A DNA stretch of 64,000 nucleotides from Gimesia chilikensis (GCF_007744075.1 NZ_CP036266.1:4573748-4637747); one strand, 5' to 3'; shown: positions 19,216-29,179, counted from the first letter of the stretch. Notes: generated from the sequence alone by a model not told the origin. A program made the numbers and translations.

Positions 19216-20052
19216 TTAGCCGCCAATCGCCCAACGGGTGAATGAAACAGCTTCCAGTCCTTTTTCTGCCAGAGCCTGGCTGACGGTCTTGGAATCATCA
19301 ACGGCAAATGGCTGATAAACCAGTACGCCCTGCTCAACAAAGAAAGTCTTCATCCGGCCATCAACGATTTTCTCGATGATGTTATCCGGCTTGCCTGTTG
19401 CTTTTGCTTCGTCAACCAGACGGGTCCGCTCTTCTGCAACAACAGCAGAATCCAGTTCGTCTTCTTTAACAACTGTCGGCTTCAAAGCGGCGATGTGCAT
19501 TGCAACGCCACGCAGCAGATCTGCGTCTGCAGTCTCACCAGCAGCCTGGAACAGAACGCCGGTCTTACCGTCATGGTGCACGTAGCTGCCACTGGGAGAT
19601 TTGGCTCGTGCGATTTTAGAAACGACGATCTTTTCGCGGATCTTATTCAGCATGTCCATGAAGTCGTCGTTGAGAGTTTTGCCAGCTGTCTTTTCAGAGT
19701 CGAGTTTCAGCAGGTCTTCAACGGTGTTGACTTCCGGGTTAGCCAACAGCTGTGCGGCACAGGCGTTGGCGAAGTTGGTCAGGTCTTCCCCACCGGCAAC
19801 CGGCGCTGATTCACAGACGATTTCCAGCATGACAGTGTTAGAACCATCATCGCTGGAGAGGACTGTAATCCGGCCTTCGCTGGTGGCATTATCACTTCGC
19901 TTCAGCTGAATTTTACCGGCTTCTTCACGCAGAATTTCGATGGCTTTATCCTGATCGCCACCAGCTTCCTGCAGTGCTTTTTTGCATGCCATCATTGGCA
20001 GGTCGGTCATTTCGCGTAAGGCTTTCACGGCTGCAGCTGTAATTTCAGCCAT
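19216..20052 (-). CDS. tsf: Translation elongation factor Ts
   Basis: Nucleotide exchange factor for EF-Tu. The N-terminal UBA-like domain reads VKALREMTDLPMMACKKALQEAGGD; the usual TGAGMMDCK contact motif is here TDLPMMACK. The core follows with GYVH-like SGSYVHHDGKTGVLFQ and MHIAALKPTVV. Length 278 is normal. AAGGAG lies 9 nt before ATG 20052. Second gene of the rpsB operon. Confidence 0.95.
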   Translation of the reverse strand: MAEITAAAVKALREMTDLPMMACKKALQEAGGDQDKAIEILREEAGKIQLKRSDNATSEGRITVLSSDDGSNTVMLEIVCESAPVAGGEDLTNFANACAAQLLANPEVNTVEDLLKLDSEKTAGKTLNDDFMDMLNKIREKIVVSKIARAKSPSGSYVHHDGKTGVLFQAAGETADADLLRGVAMHIAALKPTVVKEDELDSAVVAEERTRLVDEAKATGKPDNIIEKIVDGRMKTFFVEQGVLVYQPFAVDDSKTVSQALAEKGLEAVSFTRWAIGG

Positions 20053-20131
20053 TGTCAGTCATCTCCTTCGAAAGCAATTCACTGGGAAATTGCTCTTAAT
20101 ACTAATCCGATGTAATTGTTGATATTCACTG

Positions 20132-20169
20132 TGCTGCTGCCGACCGGTCAACCAACCGGAACAGCAGCA
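20132..20169 (-). other. Hairpin in the rpsB-tsf spacer
   Basis: Arms TGCTGCTG (20132-20139) / CAGCAGCA (20162-20169) and, beyond a small internal loop, CCGGT (20144-20148) / ACCGG (20155-20159), 6-nt apical loop. No T run follows on the minus strand, so it is not an ordinary terminator. It may mark an RNA processing or attenuation point that sets the S2:EF-Ts ratio. Confidence 0.5.
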
Positions 20170-20200
20170 GTCACGCTTACTGTCTCTTAATGACACGAAA

Positions 20201-20953
20201 TTACAGAGAAGGTACCGGCTTCAGTTCTTCTTCGCCGCCTTCATCTTCATCTTTTTTACCGGTATCCGGCAGATTGCCTTTACCAGAAACAACAGCTGCA
20301 GCCAGCTGATTCATGACCAGACGGATGGAACGAATGCTGTCGTCGTTACCTGGAATCGGCAGATCGACTTCATCCGGATCGGAATCGGTATCAATCAGGC
20401 CAACAACTTTGATTCCCAGGATGTGGGCTTCGTGAACGGCATTCTTTTCCTTGGTTGGGTCGACAACCACCAGTGCTTCGGGCAGGCGGTTCATGGTACG
20501 GATACCATTCAGGTTACGGTAAACCTTGCGTTTTTCCCGCATCAGAGTCGACTGCATCTTCTTGGAGTAGGAATTGATTTCACCGGTTTCTTCCAGTGAT
20601 TCCAGTTCTTCCAGACGCTTCAGACGATTACGAACGGTGCGGAAGTTGGTCAGAGCGCCACCCAGCCAGCGTTCGGTCACGTAAGGCATGCCACAAGCGT
20701 TGGCTGCATCGCGAATCGGGCCCTGTGCCTGCTTCTTGGTTCCGACGAAGAGAATCAGGCTGCCCTGTGAAGCGACCCGTTCCAGATACTTTTTACCACG
20801 CAGAATGCCGCGGACAGTCTCTTTCAGGTCGATGATGTGAATCTGGTTACGACGTCCGTAAATGTAAGGACGCATTTTGGGGTTCCAACGGCTGGTCTTG
20901 TGACCGTAGTGAACACCCGCTTCGAGAATATCTTTAACGACTAATTCCGACAT
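20201..20953 (-). CDS. rpsB: 30S ribosomal protein S2
   Basis: 250 residues. Signature blocks: [18 protein letters not shown] near the start, [31 protein letters not shown], and the C-terminal [15 protein letters not shown] with [14 protein letters not shown] 20953 (MSELVVKDI) has AGGAG at good spacing; the longer frame to 21016 adds 21 residues foreign to S2 and is rejected. The C-terminal acidic tail is short. First gene of rpsB-tsf, with a structured leader upstream. Confidence 0.97.
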   Translation of the reverse strand: MSELVVKDILEAGVHYGHKTSRWNPKMRPYIYGRRNQIHIIDLKETVRGILRGKKYLERVASQGSLILFVGTKKQAQGPIRDAANACGMPYVTERWLGGALTNFRTVRNRLKRLEELESLEETGEINSYSKKMQSTLMREKRKVYRNLNGIRTMNRLPEALVVVDPTKEKNAVHEAHILGIKVVGLIDTDSDPDEVDLPIPGNDDSIRSIRLVMNQLAAAVVSGKGNLPDTGKKDEDEGGEEELKPVPSL

Positions 20954-21016
20954 CTTTGAACTCCTAATGTAAAGGGCACATGACCTGCCAGGGGTCACGT
21001 TCTTAAATGAATACAA

Positions 21017-21100
21017 TCATTAGACTTATCTAATGAAGGCGTCTGTCATGGCATTCCAGATCATTAAGCGCACTCTGAGCTGACAACACCGCTGAGTGCG
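21017..21100 (-). promoter_or_regulatory. Two leader hairpins upstream of rpsB
   Basis: Proximal hairpin: arms TCATTAGA (21017-21024) and TCTAATGA (21029-21036), 4-nt loop, 64 nt before the rpsB start. Distal hairpin: CGCACTC + AGC (21069-21080, with a 2-nt bulge) pairing with GCT + GAGTGCG (21091-21100), 10-nt loop. S2 autogenous control through an mRNA leader is known in other bacteria; that these hairpins serve it is inference. The start of transcription was not located. Confidence 0.45.
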
Positions 21101-21329
21101 AATGGATGGATCCTATCTGAGTTATTCGCGCCCGTCAAACCATGCGACCGTTAATTCAGTGAATTGAATCGAATTTGAAGCTGGCGTTCTAAGAAGTTGG
21201 GCTCATCCTGAATGCCTCGAGTCGATATACTCCAGAAAAGCCGGTTTAAGTTAAGAATCTGTCAACTGTTGCGAATGTATCTCTATACAGGAATAAGGCA
21301 TTCCACAGCGACTCGATTGAAAAGCAAAC

Positions 21330-23234
21330 ATGTCATCTACCCTGCATACATTTTCCACCACAACCCAGGAACTCAGGGACTCTTTACGCGCCCTGGAACA
21401 GCAGTCCGCTCAACTGGAGCTCCCCGGCCTGGAAGGTCGTGAATGGTTTGAAATCCTGGAGCGGAAACTGATTCCCCAGCTGTCTGACCAGATCTACCTG
21501 GTAGCGGCTATTGTTGGCGGCACCAATATCGGCAAAAGTGTGATCTTCAACCATCTGGTGAACCAGCAATCCAGTGCCATCAGCCCCCTGGCCTCTCAGA
21601 CGAAACACCCGGTCTGCCTGGTCCCCACGGGCTTTGAAGACCGGCATAATCTGTCAAAAGTCTTCCAGGGGTTTGAACTGATCCCCTGGTCGTCAGCAGA
21701 GGATCCACTGAGAACTGATGAACAGCACCTGCTGTTCTGGCAGGAATGCGGGAGCCTGGCCCCCAATCTACTGGTGCTGGACACGCCCGACATCGACAGC
21801 GACGCCGAAGTCAACTGGGAACGGGCCGAACGGATCCGCCAGTCAGCCGACGTTCTGGTCGCTGTCCTCACGCAACAGAAATATAACGACGCTGCCGTCA
21901 AACAGTTCTTCCGCGAAGCCGCGCGGGAAGAGAAAGTCATCATTACGGTATTCAACCAATGCCAGCTTCCCGAAGACGAAGAATACTGGCCGCTCTGGTT
22001 GAACACCTTCTGCCAGGAAACAGGCGTGAATCCTGAGCTTGTTTTCATCGCCCCTAATGACCGACAGGCTGCCAACAATCTGCAGCTCCCCTTTTATCGC
22101 CGCGTGTTCGAGCCGGCCCCAGAAAACAGCGACGACTCATTAACTGCGGAAACGCCCGATACCGATTCCGCCCTCAACCTGATGCAGGTTCTCTCAGAAC
22201 TGCATTTCGATGAAATCAAAGTCCGCACTCTCAAGGGGGCTCTGTATTACCTGAGTAATCAGGAGACTGGCGTGCCTGCATATCTGCGGGAAATCAAAAC
22301 GCGGAGCCAGGAATTTCTCGCAGCTTCCCAGTTGCTCTCAGAACATGAACTGGCCGAGATTGACAACTGGCCGCTGGTTCCTAACACCGTCATCGTGCAT
22401 TCCATTCGCAAGTGGTGGCAGGAACAGCGGGAAGGCTGGTCCGCTCATGTGCACGGCTTCTACAACGCGATTGGCAAAGGGGTTCTCTGGCCTGTCCGCT
22501 ACCTGCACTCGTTAACCACCGAGGAGAAACGTCCCCCCATGGAACAGTACCGCGAGCAGGAGTGGTCAGTGGTCCTGCAGACAGTGGAGGGCATATACGA
22601 CCGACTGACCCTGGTCAGTGAGCTGGGAAATGAACTGCTCACCAGTCGCCTGAAGTCGCTGCTCCGAGGAACTTCCCGTGAAGAGCTGCTCAAAATTCTG
22701 CATCAGGAACACGCGGCCTTTGATTTCAATGGCCAGCTCGAAGAACTCGTCGACCGGGAAATGACGTTCTTCAAAGATGAGAGCCCCCAGTACTACACAT
22801 TCCTTAAGCAACTGGATCGCGTGGCGGCCGTTGGTCGTCCCGCTCTAAGCGTCGGCCTGTTCTTTGTCGGTTTTGGAGCAGTGGGTGATGTGGGCACACA
22901 ACTTGTGACCGATACCATGATTCAATCCGTGGTCAACGTCACCGGCGATGTTGCCGGCGGTGCAGCAACAACCACGTTCGGTGAGACCGCAGTCAGCAGT
23001 ACCGCAGCGACAGGCATGGGCTACCTGGAAGCCAAGTTTCGCAGATTCCATGCAGTCTTTGCTCAGAAACGGACGGAATGGCTGGCGACCGCGATTCGCG
23101 AACACTTGCTGAAGACATTACCCGAAGAGTTAAAATCGGCAGTCTCTCTACCTGAGAGTGAAACTTACCAGGCGGTCCAGAAGCTGACAGCTCAACTGGA
23201 AACGGAACTGAAACAACTGCAGGTCTCCCTCTGA
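21330..23234 (+). CDS. Dynamin-like P-loop GTPase, first of a tandem pair
   Basis: 634 residues. A short helical lead-in is followed by a G domain with Walker A GGTNIGKS (63-70), a G3 region DTPDID (151-156) after a hydrophobic strand, and VFNQCQ (207-212) where G4 (N/TKxD) is expected. G3 lacks the DxxG glycine and G4 is degenerate. A long helical region follows, then a hydrophobic stretch near 497-530 (SVGLFFVGFGAVGD...), then a helical tail, as in bacterial dynamin-like proteins with a membrane paddle. Start ATG 21330 is consistent with the next gene's layout. The partner gene follows after 44 bp. A plain stress-response GTPase is the alternative. Confidence 0.7.
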   Translation: MSSTLHTFSTTTQELRDSLRALEQQSAQLELPGLEGREWFEILERKLIPQLSDQIYLVAAIVGGTNIGKSVIFNHLVNQQSSAISPLASQTKHPVCLVPTGFEDRHNLSKVFQGFELIPWSSAEDPLRTDEQHLLFWQECGSLAPNLLVLDTPDIDSDAEVNWERAERIRQSADVLVAVLTQQKYNDAAVKQFFREAAREEKVIITVFNQCQLPEDEEYWPLWLNTFCQETGVNPELVFIAPNDRQAANNLQLPFYRRVFEPAPENSDDSLTAETPDTDSALNLMQVLSELHFDEIKVRTLKGALYYLSNQETGVPAYLREIKTRSQEFLAASQLLSEHELAEIDNWPLVPNTVIVHSIRKWWQEQREGWSAHVHGFYNAIGKGVLWPVRYLHSLTTEEKRPPMEQYREQEWSVVLQTVEGIYDRLTLVSELGNELLTSRLKSLLRGTSREELLKILHQEHAAFDFNGQLEELVDREMTFFKDESPQYYTFLKQLDRVAAVGRPALSVGLFFVGFGAVGDVGTQLVTDTMIQSVVNVTGDVAGGAATTTFGETAVSSTAATGMGYLEAKFRRFHAVFAQKRTEWLATAIREHLLKTLPEELKSAVSLPESETYQAVQKLTAQLETELKQLQVSL

Positions 23235-23278
23235 CCCTGACCTCGTGAAAGTGAATTTGACACAGGACTTCGTGACTT

Positions 23279-25123
23279 ATGCCTACGTCGGAAATTGCAC
23301 AGATAGAAATGCTGGCAGCCGTGGATGGATTAATCCAGCAACTCACGAACTGGAGCCAGAAGCCCACCGGCTGGAGGACGGCACAGCAGTGTCAGGCCGT
23401 TATCCAACAGCTGCTTCCCCGTCTGGACATGCTCCGGGTCCGACTGGAATCCCCGCTGGTGATCGCCACATTTGGCGGAACCGGAACCGGAAAAAGCAGT
23501 CTGGTCAACGCCCTGGTTGGCTCTTACTGCACAACCTCTGGCCGCCAGCGTCCAACCACAACTCAACCGGTTCTGATCGCACACCCCGACACCGACCTGG
23601 ACCGCCTGGGACTCGATCTGAGCCAGTTTCAGGTGGAACAGAAACCCCTGGATCAATTGCGAAACATCATCTTGATCGATTGCCCGGACCCAGACACGTC
23701 AGAAGAGAGCGAGGGAGAGAACAATCTCACCCGGTTGCAGCACATCATTCCACTCTGCGACATTCTGCTATATGCCTCGACGCAGCAGAAATATCGTTCT
23801 GCACGCGTTTCGGACGAATTACGCGAGGCGGCTGTTGGACGTCGCTTGATTTTCGTCCAGACCCACGCTGGCCTGGATGAGGATATCCGTGACGACTGGC
23901 GGGAACAGCTCTCGCAACAGTTTGAAGTTCCTGAAATCTACTTTGTCGATTCGGTTCGTGCCCTGGAAGACCAGCTCGCAGACCGTCCCGTCGATCCGGA
24001 ATTTGCCAGCCTGCAGAATATTCTCAGTACGCAACTCGGCAAGTCCGAACGCCTGCAGGTTCGTCGAGCCAATCTGCTGGAACTGATTCAACATGCCATC
24101 GATCACTGTGCGCAGAAGTTCGAGCAAAACCTCCCGGAACTCCGCGAACTGGAATCGTTTTTAAAACAGCAGCACGTGACGCTCACAACCCAGATGTCGC
24201 AGGAACTTCGCTCGGAACTCCTGATCAGCCGCAATCTGTGGGAACGCAGACTGCTCTCCAGCATTTCTGATTCCTGGGGGGCGAGTCCCTTTGCAATGAT
24301 GCTCCGGCTTTATAATGGACTGGGAAATCTGATCGCATCCGCCAGCCTGTTCCGCGCCCGTAACTCAGCTCAGGTCGCGCTGATTGGCGCTCTGCAGGGA
24401 GCACGCTGGCTCGGGGATCGTCACAAAGAACAGGCCGCCGAAGATCGACTGAAACGCATCGGCTCCTTTGGTCTGGATGACAATACCTTACGCGAATCTC
24501 AGTTGCTGATTGATGGCTACACCCAGGCAGCCGGCCTGGAGAACCAGCCACAGTTGACCGACTCGCTGGAACGACTGCAGACTGAAGCCGCCCACGTCGA
24601 AGAAGAATTCCTCAGTGATGCCGGCACGAAAATCGATGGCATCATCGGTAAACTGGCGCGCAAAAATTCGGGCTGGTTCACGCGACTGGTTTACGAAAGC
24701 CTGTTTCTGACATTCGTGATTTATGCCCTGGTCCGCATCGGCAGGAACTTCTTCATGGATTCCTTTTTCAATGAATCCCAAATTCTGCCCATTGATTTCT
24801 ACGTGACCGCTGGCGTCATTTTCCTGATCTGGACCGGCTTCCTGGTGATGATGTTCACGCGCAAACTCAAACGCGGGCTGGAACAGGAGATCAACCAGCT
24901 TTCGGATGAACTTGCCCAGGCGAAACTGTCACACGGACTGTTTCCACATCTCGAGCAGGAATGCCGCCAGGTTCACAGCCTGCAGCACTCCCTGGTACGC
25001 ATGGGGGGCGAGGTCCATCACCTGCGGACGGAAATCGCTTCTTCCCGGATCCTGGGTGCCTGGAAAGTGAATGAGCCGACCGGAAAAGCCGGCTCGGGAG
25101 CGTCACATCTCAGCTCACAGTGA
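23279..25123 (+). CDS. Dynamin-like P-loop GTPase with C-terminal membrane hairpin, second of a tandem pair
   Basis: 614 residues. Walker A GGTGTGKSS (66-74), a Thr-rich switch RPTTTQP (91-97), G3 region IDCPDPD (133-139) again without the DxxG glycine, and a variant G4 THAGLD. Helical middle. Two transmembrane helices (about 472-490 and 505-522) form a hairpin near the C-terminus, followed by a coiled-coil-like region to the end. The shared odd G3 (D-x-P-D-x-D) links it to the preceding gene: two diverged copies acting together, as paired bacterial dynamins do. It is convergent with a thioredoxin gene 2 bp away. Confidence 0.7.
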   Translation: MPTSEIAQIEMLAAVDGLIQQLTNWSQKPTGWRTAQQCQAVIQQLLPRLDMLRVRLESPLVIATFGGTGTGKSSLVNALVGSYCTTSGRQRPTTTQPVLIAHPDTDLDRLGLDLSQFQVEQKPLDQLRNIILIDCPDPDTSEESEGENNLTRLQHIIPLCDILLYASTQQKYRSARVSDELREAAVGRRLIFVQTHAGLDEDIRDDWREQLSQQFEVPEIYFVDSVRALEDQLADRPVDPEFASLQNILSTQLGKSERLQVRRANLLELIQHAIDHCAQKFEQNLPELRELESFLKQQHVTLTTQMSQELRSELLISRNLWERRLLSSISDSWGASPFAMMLRLYNGLGNLIASASLFRARNSAQVALIGALQGARWLGDRHKEQAAEDRLKRIGSFGLDDNTLRESQLLIDGYTQAAGLENQPQLTDSLERLQTEAAHVEEEFLSDAGTKIDGIIGKLARKNSGWFTRLVYESLFLTFVIYALVRIGRNFFMDSFFNESQILPIDFYVTAGVIFLIWTGFLVMMFTRKLKRGLEQEINQLSDELAQAKLSHGLFPHLEQECRQVHSLQHSLVRMGGEVHHLRTEIASSRILGAWKVNEPTGKAGSGASHLSSQ

Positions 25124-25125
25124 GC

Positions 25126-25527
25126 TTATTTGCGATTGTAGAACATCTCAGCGATGCTGTAGGCATTCAGTGAACCGGAGCGGCTGACTTCTTTGCCATC
25201 GACAACCAGAATGAGTGTGGGCAGCGACTGCACATTGTACTTATCTGTGAGTCCCGGATGTTGATCCACGTCAATCACGCGAATGTGGCTGGATTGACTT
25301 TCGCCGATTTCCCAGTTCTTGTCTCGCAGTGCGGGAAATTCGTTATTCTTCATCTGCACACAGGCTGGACACCAGCTGGCAGTAAACAGAAGAATCTGAT
25401 GATTAGAAACATCTTCTTCTACTTGAAATAATTTGACTACGTTTTCAGGAATGGCAGGCACTTCCACGGCCTGCATTGGTGCCAGAGAAAGCGACAGCAC
25501 CATTGTTGCTGGAATAAGCGTATTCAT
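25126..25527 (-). CDS. Secreted thioredoxin-fold protein
   Basis: 133 residues: a signal peptide (about 1-20, ending APMQA) and one thioredoxin domain with the redox motif WCPAC (52-56) and the cis-proline loop QSLPTLIL. WCPAC differs from thioredoxin's WCGPC and is seen in various extracytoplasmic oxidoreductases. Expected in the periplasm, forming or reducing disulfides. It faces the dynamin-like gene with a 2-bp gap, so the two 3' ends share transcription termination signals. Confidence 0.8.
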   Translation of the reverse strand: MNTLIPATMVLSLSLAPMQAVEVPAIPENVVKLFQVEEDVSNHQILLFTASWCPACVQMKNNEFPALRDKNWEIGESQSSHIRVIDVDQHPGLTDKYNVQSLPTLILVVDGKEVSRSGSLNAYSIAEMFYNRK

Positions 25528-25872
25528 TGTGATCCGTTACAATTTGAAAAGAGTCATTTCGAAACGTCGTTAACAATAGCCGACCACAATAGCGGGTCGA
25601 ACTAACCGGTTCAACCGTTAAAGTCGACTCAAATTGACAAGATTCCGATTCCCGGTTATAGAGTTTTTTTGACTCTTTCTAGAGATTCCTACTTACGCCG
25701 CCCCCTAGCACAACACCCTAAGATTCACCATACAAAAGACTTACACCCTCGGCTCTACAGACGATTTCTCGACGTAGATTGGTCTTGGATAAAACAACGT
25801 AAATCGGTTCCAATACGCTGCCTGCACTACTCCAGCCTCTCCAGCCTCTTACTCGATTGAAAAGACACACTC
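25528..25872. other. Divergent spacer between thioredoxin gene and uppP
   Basis: 345 bp with no supported gene. Short palindromic words such as AACCGGTT and a TTGACT (near 25668) occur, but no well-spaced -10 was found. It should hold promoters for both flanking genes. Confidence 0.4.
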
Positions 25873-26646
25873 ATGACCTGGTTGAAAATGTTCCTGCTGT
25901 CGATCATTCAGGGGATCACCGAATTCCTGCCCGTCAGCTCTTCTGGACACCTGGTCATCGTCGAAAGTTTTATGGAGATCCAGTCAGACCAGACCGACGT
26001 AAATATCGTCCTGCACGCAGGCACGCTACTCTCGATTCTGATTTTCTACCGACGGACGATCTTTCGACTGCTCAGCCAGGACATGCGCGTCATCCCCCTC
26101 TTAATCGTTGGCACGCTGCCGGTCGTCGTGATTGGCCTGGCCGCGAAAAAATTCGCCGAGCATTATCTGGAGAGCTCACTGCTGGCGGGCTGCATGCTGC
26201 CCATCACTGGCCTGTTTCTATTGATGATTCCCCGCATCCCAGAGACTGAAAAGAGCTACACCGAGATCACCTACAAACAGGCGCTGCTGATCGGTTTCGC
26301 ACAGGCATTTGCGATACTTCCCGGTATCTCACGCAGCGGCAGCACCATTGTGGCTGGGCTGCTGATGGGACTTTCGCGACAGTCGGCGGCAACCTTTTCT
26401 TTCCTGCTGGCGATCCCGGCTATTTCGGGAGCGACCATCCTGGAAACTGCGGAGATTATCTCCAACAAGGACCTGACCACTCCCCTGAGCCTGCTGGCTG
26501 CAGGGGCCGTCATTTCAGCAGTGGTTGGAATCGTCGCTCTCTGGCTGCTCGTACGCTGGCTGGAGAAAGGCAAGCTACACTACTTCGCCTACTGGTGCAT
26601 CCCGCTGGGAATCATCATTGTGATTATCCAGCTCATGCAACAGTAG
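25873..26646 (+). CDS. uppP: Undecaprenyl-diphosphate phosphatase
   Basis: Integral membrane enzyme (BacA/UppP) that recycles the lipid carrier of cell-wall precursors; overexpression in other species gives bacitracin resistance. 257 residues, multiple hydrophobic helices. The two signature regions are present: GITEFLPVSSSGHL (14-27, with Glu17) and PGISRSGST (150-158). Size and order are normal. It is convergent with glgX, 20 bp apart. Confidence 0.95.
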   Translation: MTWLKMFLLSIIQGITEFLPVSSSGHLVIVESFMEIQSDQTDVNIVLHAGTLLSILIFYRRTIFRLLSQDMRVIPLLIVGTLPVVVIGLAAKKFAEHYLESSLLAGCMLPITGLFLLMIPRIPETEKSYTEITYKQALLIGFAQAFAILPGISRSGSTIVAGLLMGLSRQSAATFSFLLAIPAISGATILETAEIISNKDLTTPLSLLAAGAVISAVVGIVALWLLVRWLEKGKLHYFAYWCIPLGIIIVIIQLMQQ

Positions 26647-26666
26647 TCAGGCGGAGTACGCGAATC

Positions 26667-28763
26667 TCACCTGCGTCCCACTTTACGCGTATAGCACTTC
26701 AGCGAGCGAGGCGGCAGTACCGCCACGCGCGGGAAGAGCGTCGTTCCGTCCCGCTTCGGGAAGATATCCAGTGGAGACCGGGCCGAAGTGTCGATGACCA
26801 GACTCCAGGCCTTTGGCTTGATACCGTCCGGCAGCTCAAATGCCTGAGGATCGGGCGATGTATTGACCATGATCATCAGATCCGAGCCATCCTTGATGCG
26901 TCGTGAGGAGTGCTTCGCCCCCAGAATACACATCAGGCAATTCCTGTCGTGTTCCCAATTGACCGGCTCTCCCATGACGTTGTACCAGCTGACATCTGGC
27001 AGCTTCTCCACACCATCGGATTGACCAGTCAGGAAGTTCCGCTGTCGGAGCGTAGGCTCATTCAGACGGAAGTGGATCAACTCCTTACAGAAACGATACA
27101 GGCCACGATGCTTGTCGACCAGTGACCAGTCGAACCAGGAAATTTCGTTATCCTGACAGTAAGTGTTATTATTCCCCCGCTGTGTTCGACGACATTCATC
27201 GCCGGAAAGCAGCATGGGCACGCCCTGACTCAGAAAGAGAGTCGCGAGGAAGTTTTTGATCTGACGTTCCCGCATCGCATTGATCGCAGGATCATCCGTG
27301 GGACCTTCCACGCCGAAATTCATGCTGATGTTGTTGTTTTCACCATCACGATTGTCTTCGCGGTTCGCATAGTTGTGCTTATGCTCGTAGCTCACCAGGT
27401 CATTCAGTGTGAAACCGTCGTGCGCTGTGATGAAGTTCACGCCATGAAACGGCTCGCGTCCTGTTTTCTGATACAGATCGCTCGATCCGGAGATACGGGT
27501 CGCATAGTCGCCCAGTGAAGGCACATCGCCCCGCCAGAAGCGTCGGATGTCATCACGATAACGGCCATTCCACTCCGCCCAGCGGATATGCGAGAACGAT
27601 CCGACCTGGTAGGCGCCAGCGGCGTCCCAGGCTTCTGCGATCAGCTTGGTATCTGCCAGTAGCGGATCTTCGGCGATCGCCTCAACCAACGGGGGATTCG
27701 GAACCAGATGCCCGCTGCGGTCACGGCTTAGAATGGAAGCGAGGTCGAATCGGAAGCCATCAATGTGATAATTACAGGTCCAGTGACGCAGGCAGTGGAA
27801 GATCATCTCGCGGACAACCGGGTGATTCCCGTTGATCGCGTTTCCACAACCGGAGTAGTTAGAGTAGTACTTTCCGCCCTGCTCCAGATGGTAATACACC
27901 TGGTTTTCCAGTCCGCGGAAAGACAGAGTCGGGCCGTTCTCATTTCCTTCCGCAGTATGATTAAATACCACGTCCAGAATGACCTCGATCCCCGCCTCGT
28001 GCAGTGCCCGCACCATCTCCTTGAACTCACGCACCTGCGCGCCCGGTTCTCGACTGGTGGCGTACCCTCGGTGCGGTGCAAAGAAGGCCAGTGTCTCGTA
28101 GCCCCAGTAGTTCTGATGATCGGTGAAAGTGCCGTCAGCTTCATTCATCGGGAATTCGTGGATCGGCATCAGTTCGACGGCCGTCACGCCAAGATCAATC
28201 AGGTAAGGAATTTTCTCAATCACACCCAGGTATGTCCCGGGATGGTCGACTTCACTGCTGTCTGAATTGGTGAAGCCGCGAACGTGCATCTCATACACGA
28301 CCGTGTCTGCCAGATGGTGCCGTACATGGCGGTCTCCCTGCCAGTCGAACTGATCATCGACGACTACACATTTCGGTGGCCGCACAATGCCGTCGGGTGA
28401 TGGCTGGAAATTACCAGCCAGCGCCTTGGCGTAAGGATCAATCAGACGAGCCCGCTTATCAAATCGCTGTCCGATTTCCGGCTGATAGGGACCGTCGGCC
28501 TGGAAGTGATACAGCTGCCCCGGACCGATACCGGAAATGAACGCAGTCCAGATATCTCCCAGTCGCCCATATTCCTGATTGAAGCGGATGACTTCGGAGG
28601 GCTCCGTGTCATCGACATGGTTGTACAACAGCAGCCACATGGCAGTGGCCGAACGGCTATAGACAGAAAACAGAACCCCGTTATCCTGCGGAATCGCTCC
28701 GTAGGAAAAAGTATGCATTGAATGTATCGGGGAGCTGAGTGAGTGTACCAATTCGCGACCCAT
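26667..28763 (-). CDS. glgX: Glycogen debranching enzyme GlgX-type
   Basis: GH13 isoamylase-type enzyme of 698 residues that removes alpha-1,6 branches of glycogen. An N-terminal CBM48-like domain (GVLFSVYSRSATAMWLLLYN) precedes the barrel. Barrel motifs: DVVFNHT (264-270), DGFRFDLAS with nucleophile Asp340, IAEAWDAAG with acid/base Glu377, and FITAHDGFTLND. The GlgX-specific order is clear. An internal ATG (MHTFSYG, residue 16) may be the real start. No glg partner lies in the window, so it acts with genes elsewhere. Confidence 0.93.
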   Translation of the reverse strand: MGRELVHSLSSPIHSMHTFSYGAIPQDNGVLFSVYSRSATAMWLLLYNHVDDTEPSEVIRFNQEYGRLGDIWTAFISGIGPGQLYHFQADGPYQPEIGQRFDKRARLIDPYAKALAGNFQPSPDGIVRPPKCVVVDDQFDWQGDRHVRHHLADTVVYEMHVRGFTNSDSSEVDHPGTYLGVIEKIPYLIDLGVTAVELMPIHEFPMNEADGTFTDHQNYWGYETLAFFAPHRGYATSREPGAQVREFKEMVRALHEAGIEVILDVVFNHTAEGNENGPTLSFRGLENQVYYHLEQGGKYYSNYSGCGNAINGNHPVVREMIFHCLRHWTCNYHIDGFRFDLASILSRDRSGHLVPNPPLVEAIAEDPLLADTKLIAEAWDAAGAYQVGSFSHIRWAEWNGRYRDDIRRFWRGDVPSLGDYATRISGSSDLYQKTGREPFHGVNFITAHDGFTLNDLVSYEHKHNYANREDNRDGENNNISMNFGVEGPTDDPAINAMRERQIKNFLATLFLSQGVPMLLSGDECRRTQRGNNNTYCQDNEISWFDWSLVDKHRGLYRFCKELIHFRLNEPTLRQRNFLTGQSDGVEKLPDVSWYNVMGEPVNWEHDRNCLMCILGAKHSSRRIKDGSDLMIMVNTSPDPQAFELPDGIKPKAWSLVIDTSARSPLDIFPKRDGTTLFPRVAVLPPRSLKCYTRKVGRR

Positions 28764-29129
28764 TTATTACCTGATCCTCACTTGCACTGTGTTGATTCCG
28801 ATGTCTGAAAAGCTTTGAGTTGCTCTCCCGAGTGCCAGAACAGCAACCATTGCTCTCAGTCCAACACAGTTATTTATCTCTATCTTAACAGCAGAAACCA
28901 GATTGTGAATACGAGTCCCTGCTGAAATACCTAACCAGAATATCTTCACTTAATATACTTTCGACGTCATCCAGGAGAATGATCATCCCTTTTTGCAATT
29001 CCTGCGGTGAACCGGGGAATCCATCACATCTTCAAATTAACTTCGAAATAACAGAAGTTTTATCTCCCGTTCCATTAATACTCAGTTTACATATAAATTG
29101 TTTGTCAGTTGCAGTCATTTTAACAGTCA

Positions 29130-29168
29130 AAACAGGTTTCCCCAGAATATTTTCAGCGAAACCTGTTT
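29130..29168. other. Hairpin in the glgX upstream spacer
   Basis: Arms AAACAGGTTTC (29130-29140) and GAAACCTGTTT (29158-29168), 11 bp, 17-nt loop, with no T run on either side. The rest of 28764-29129 is A/T-rich and shows no supported gene. Confidence 0.5.
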
Positions 29169-29179
29169 CACAAAAGAGA

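Noticed and set aside
25669-25860. 63-codon ORF upstream of uppP
   Set aside because: No ribosome site and improbable composition; the region is a divergent promoter spacer.
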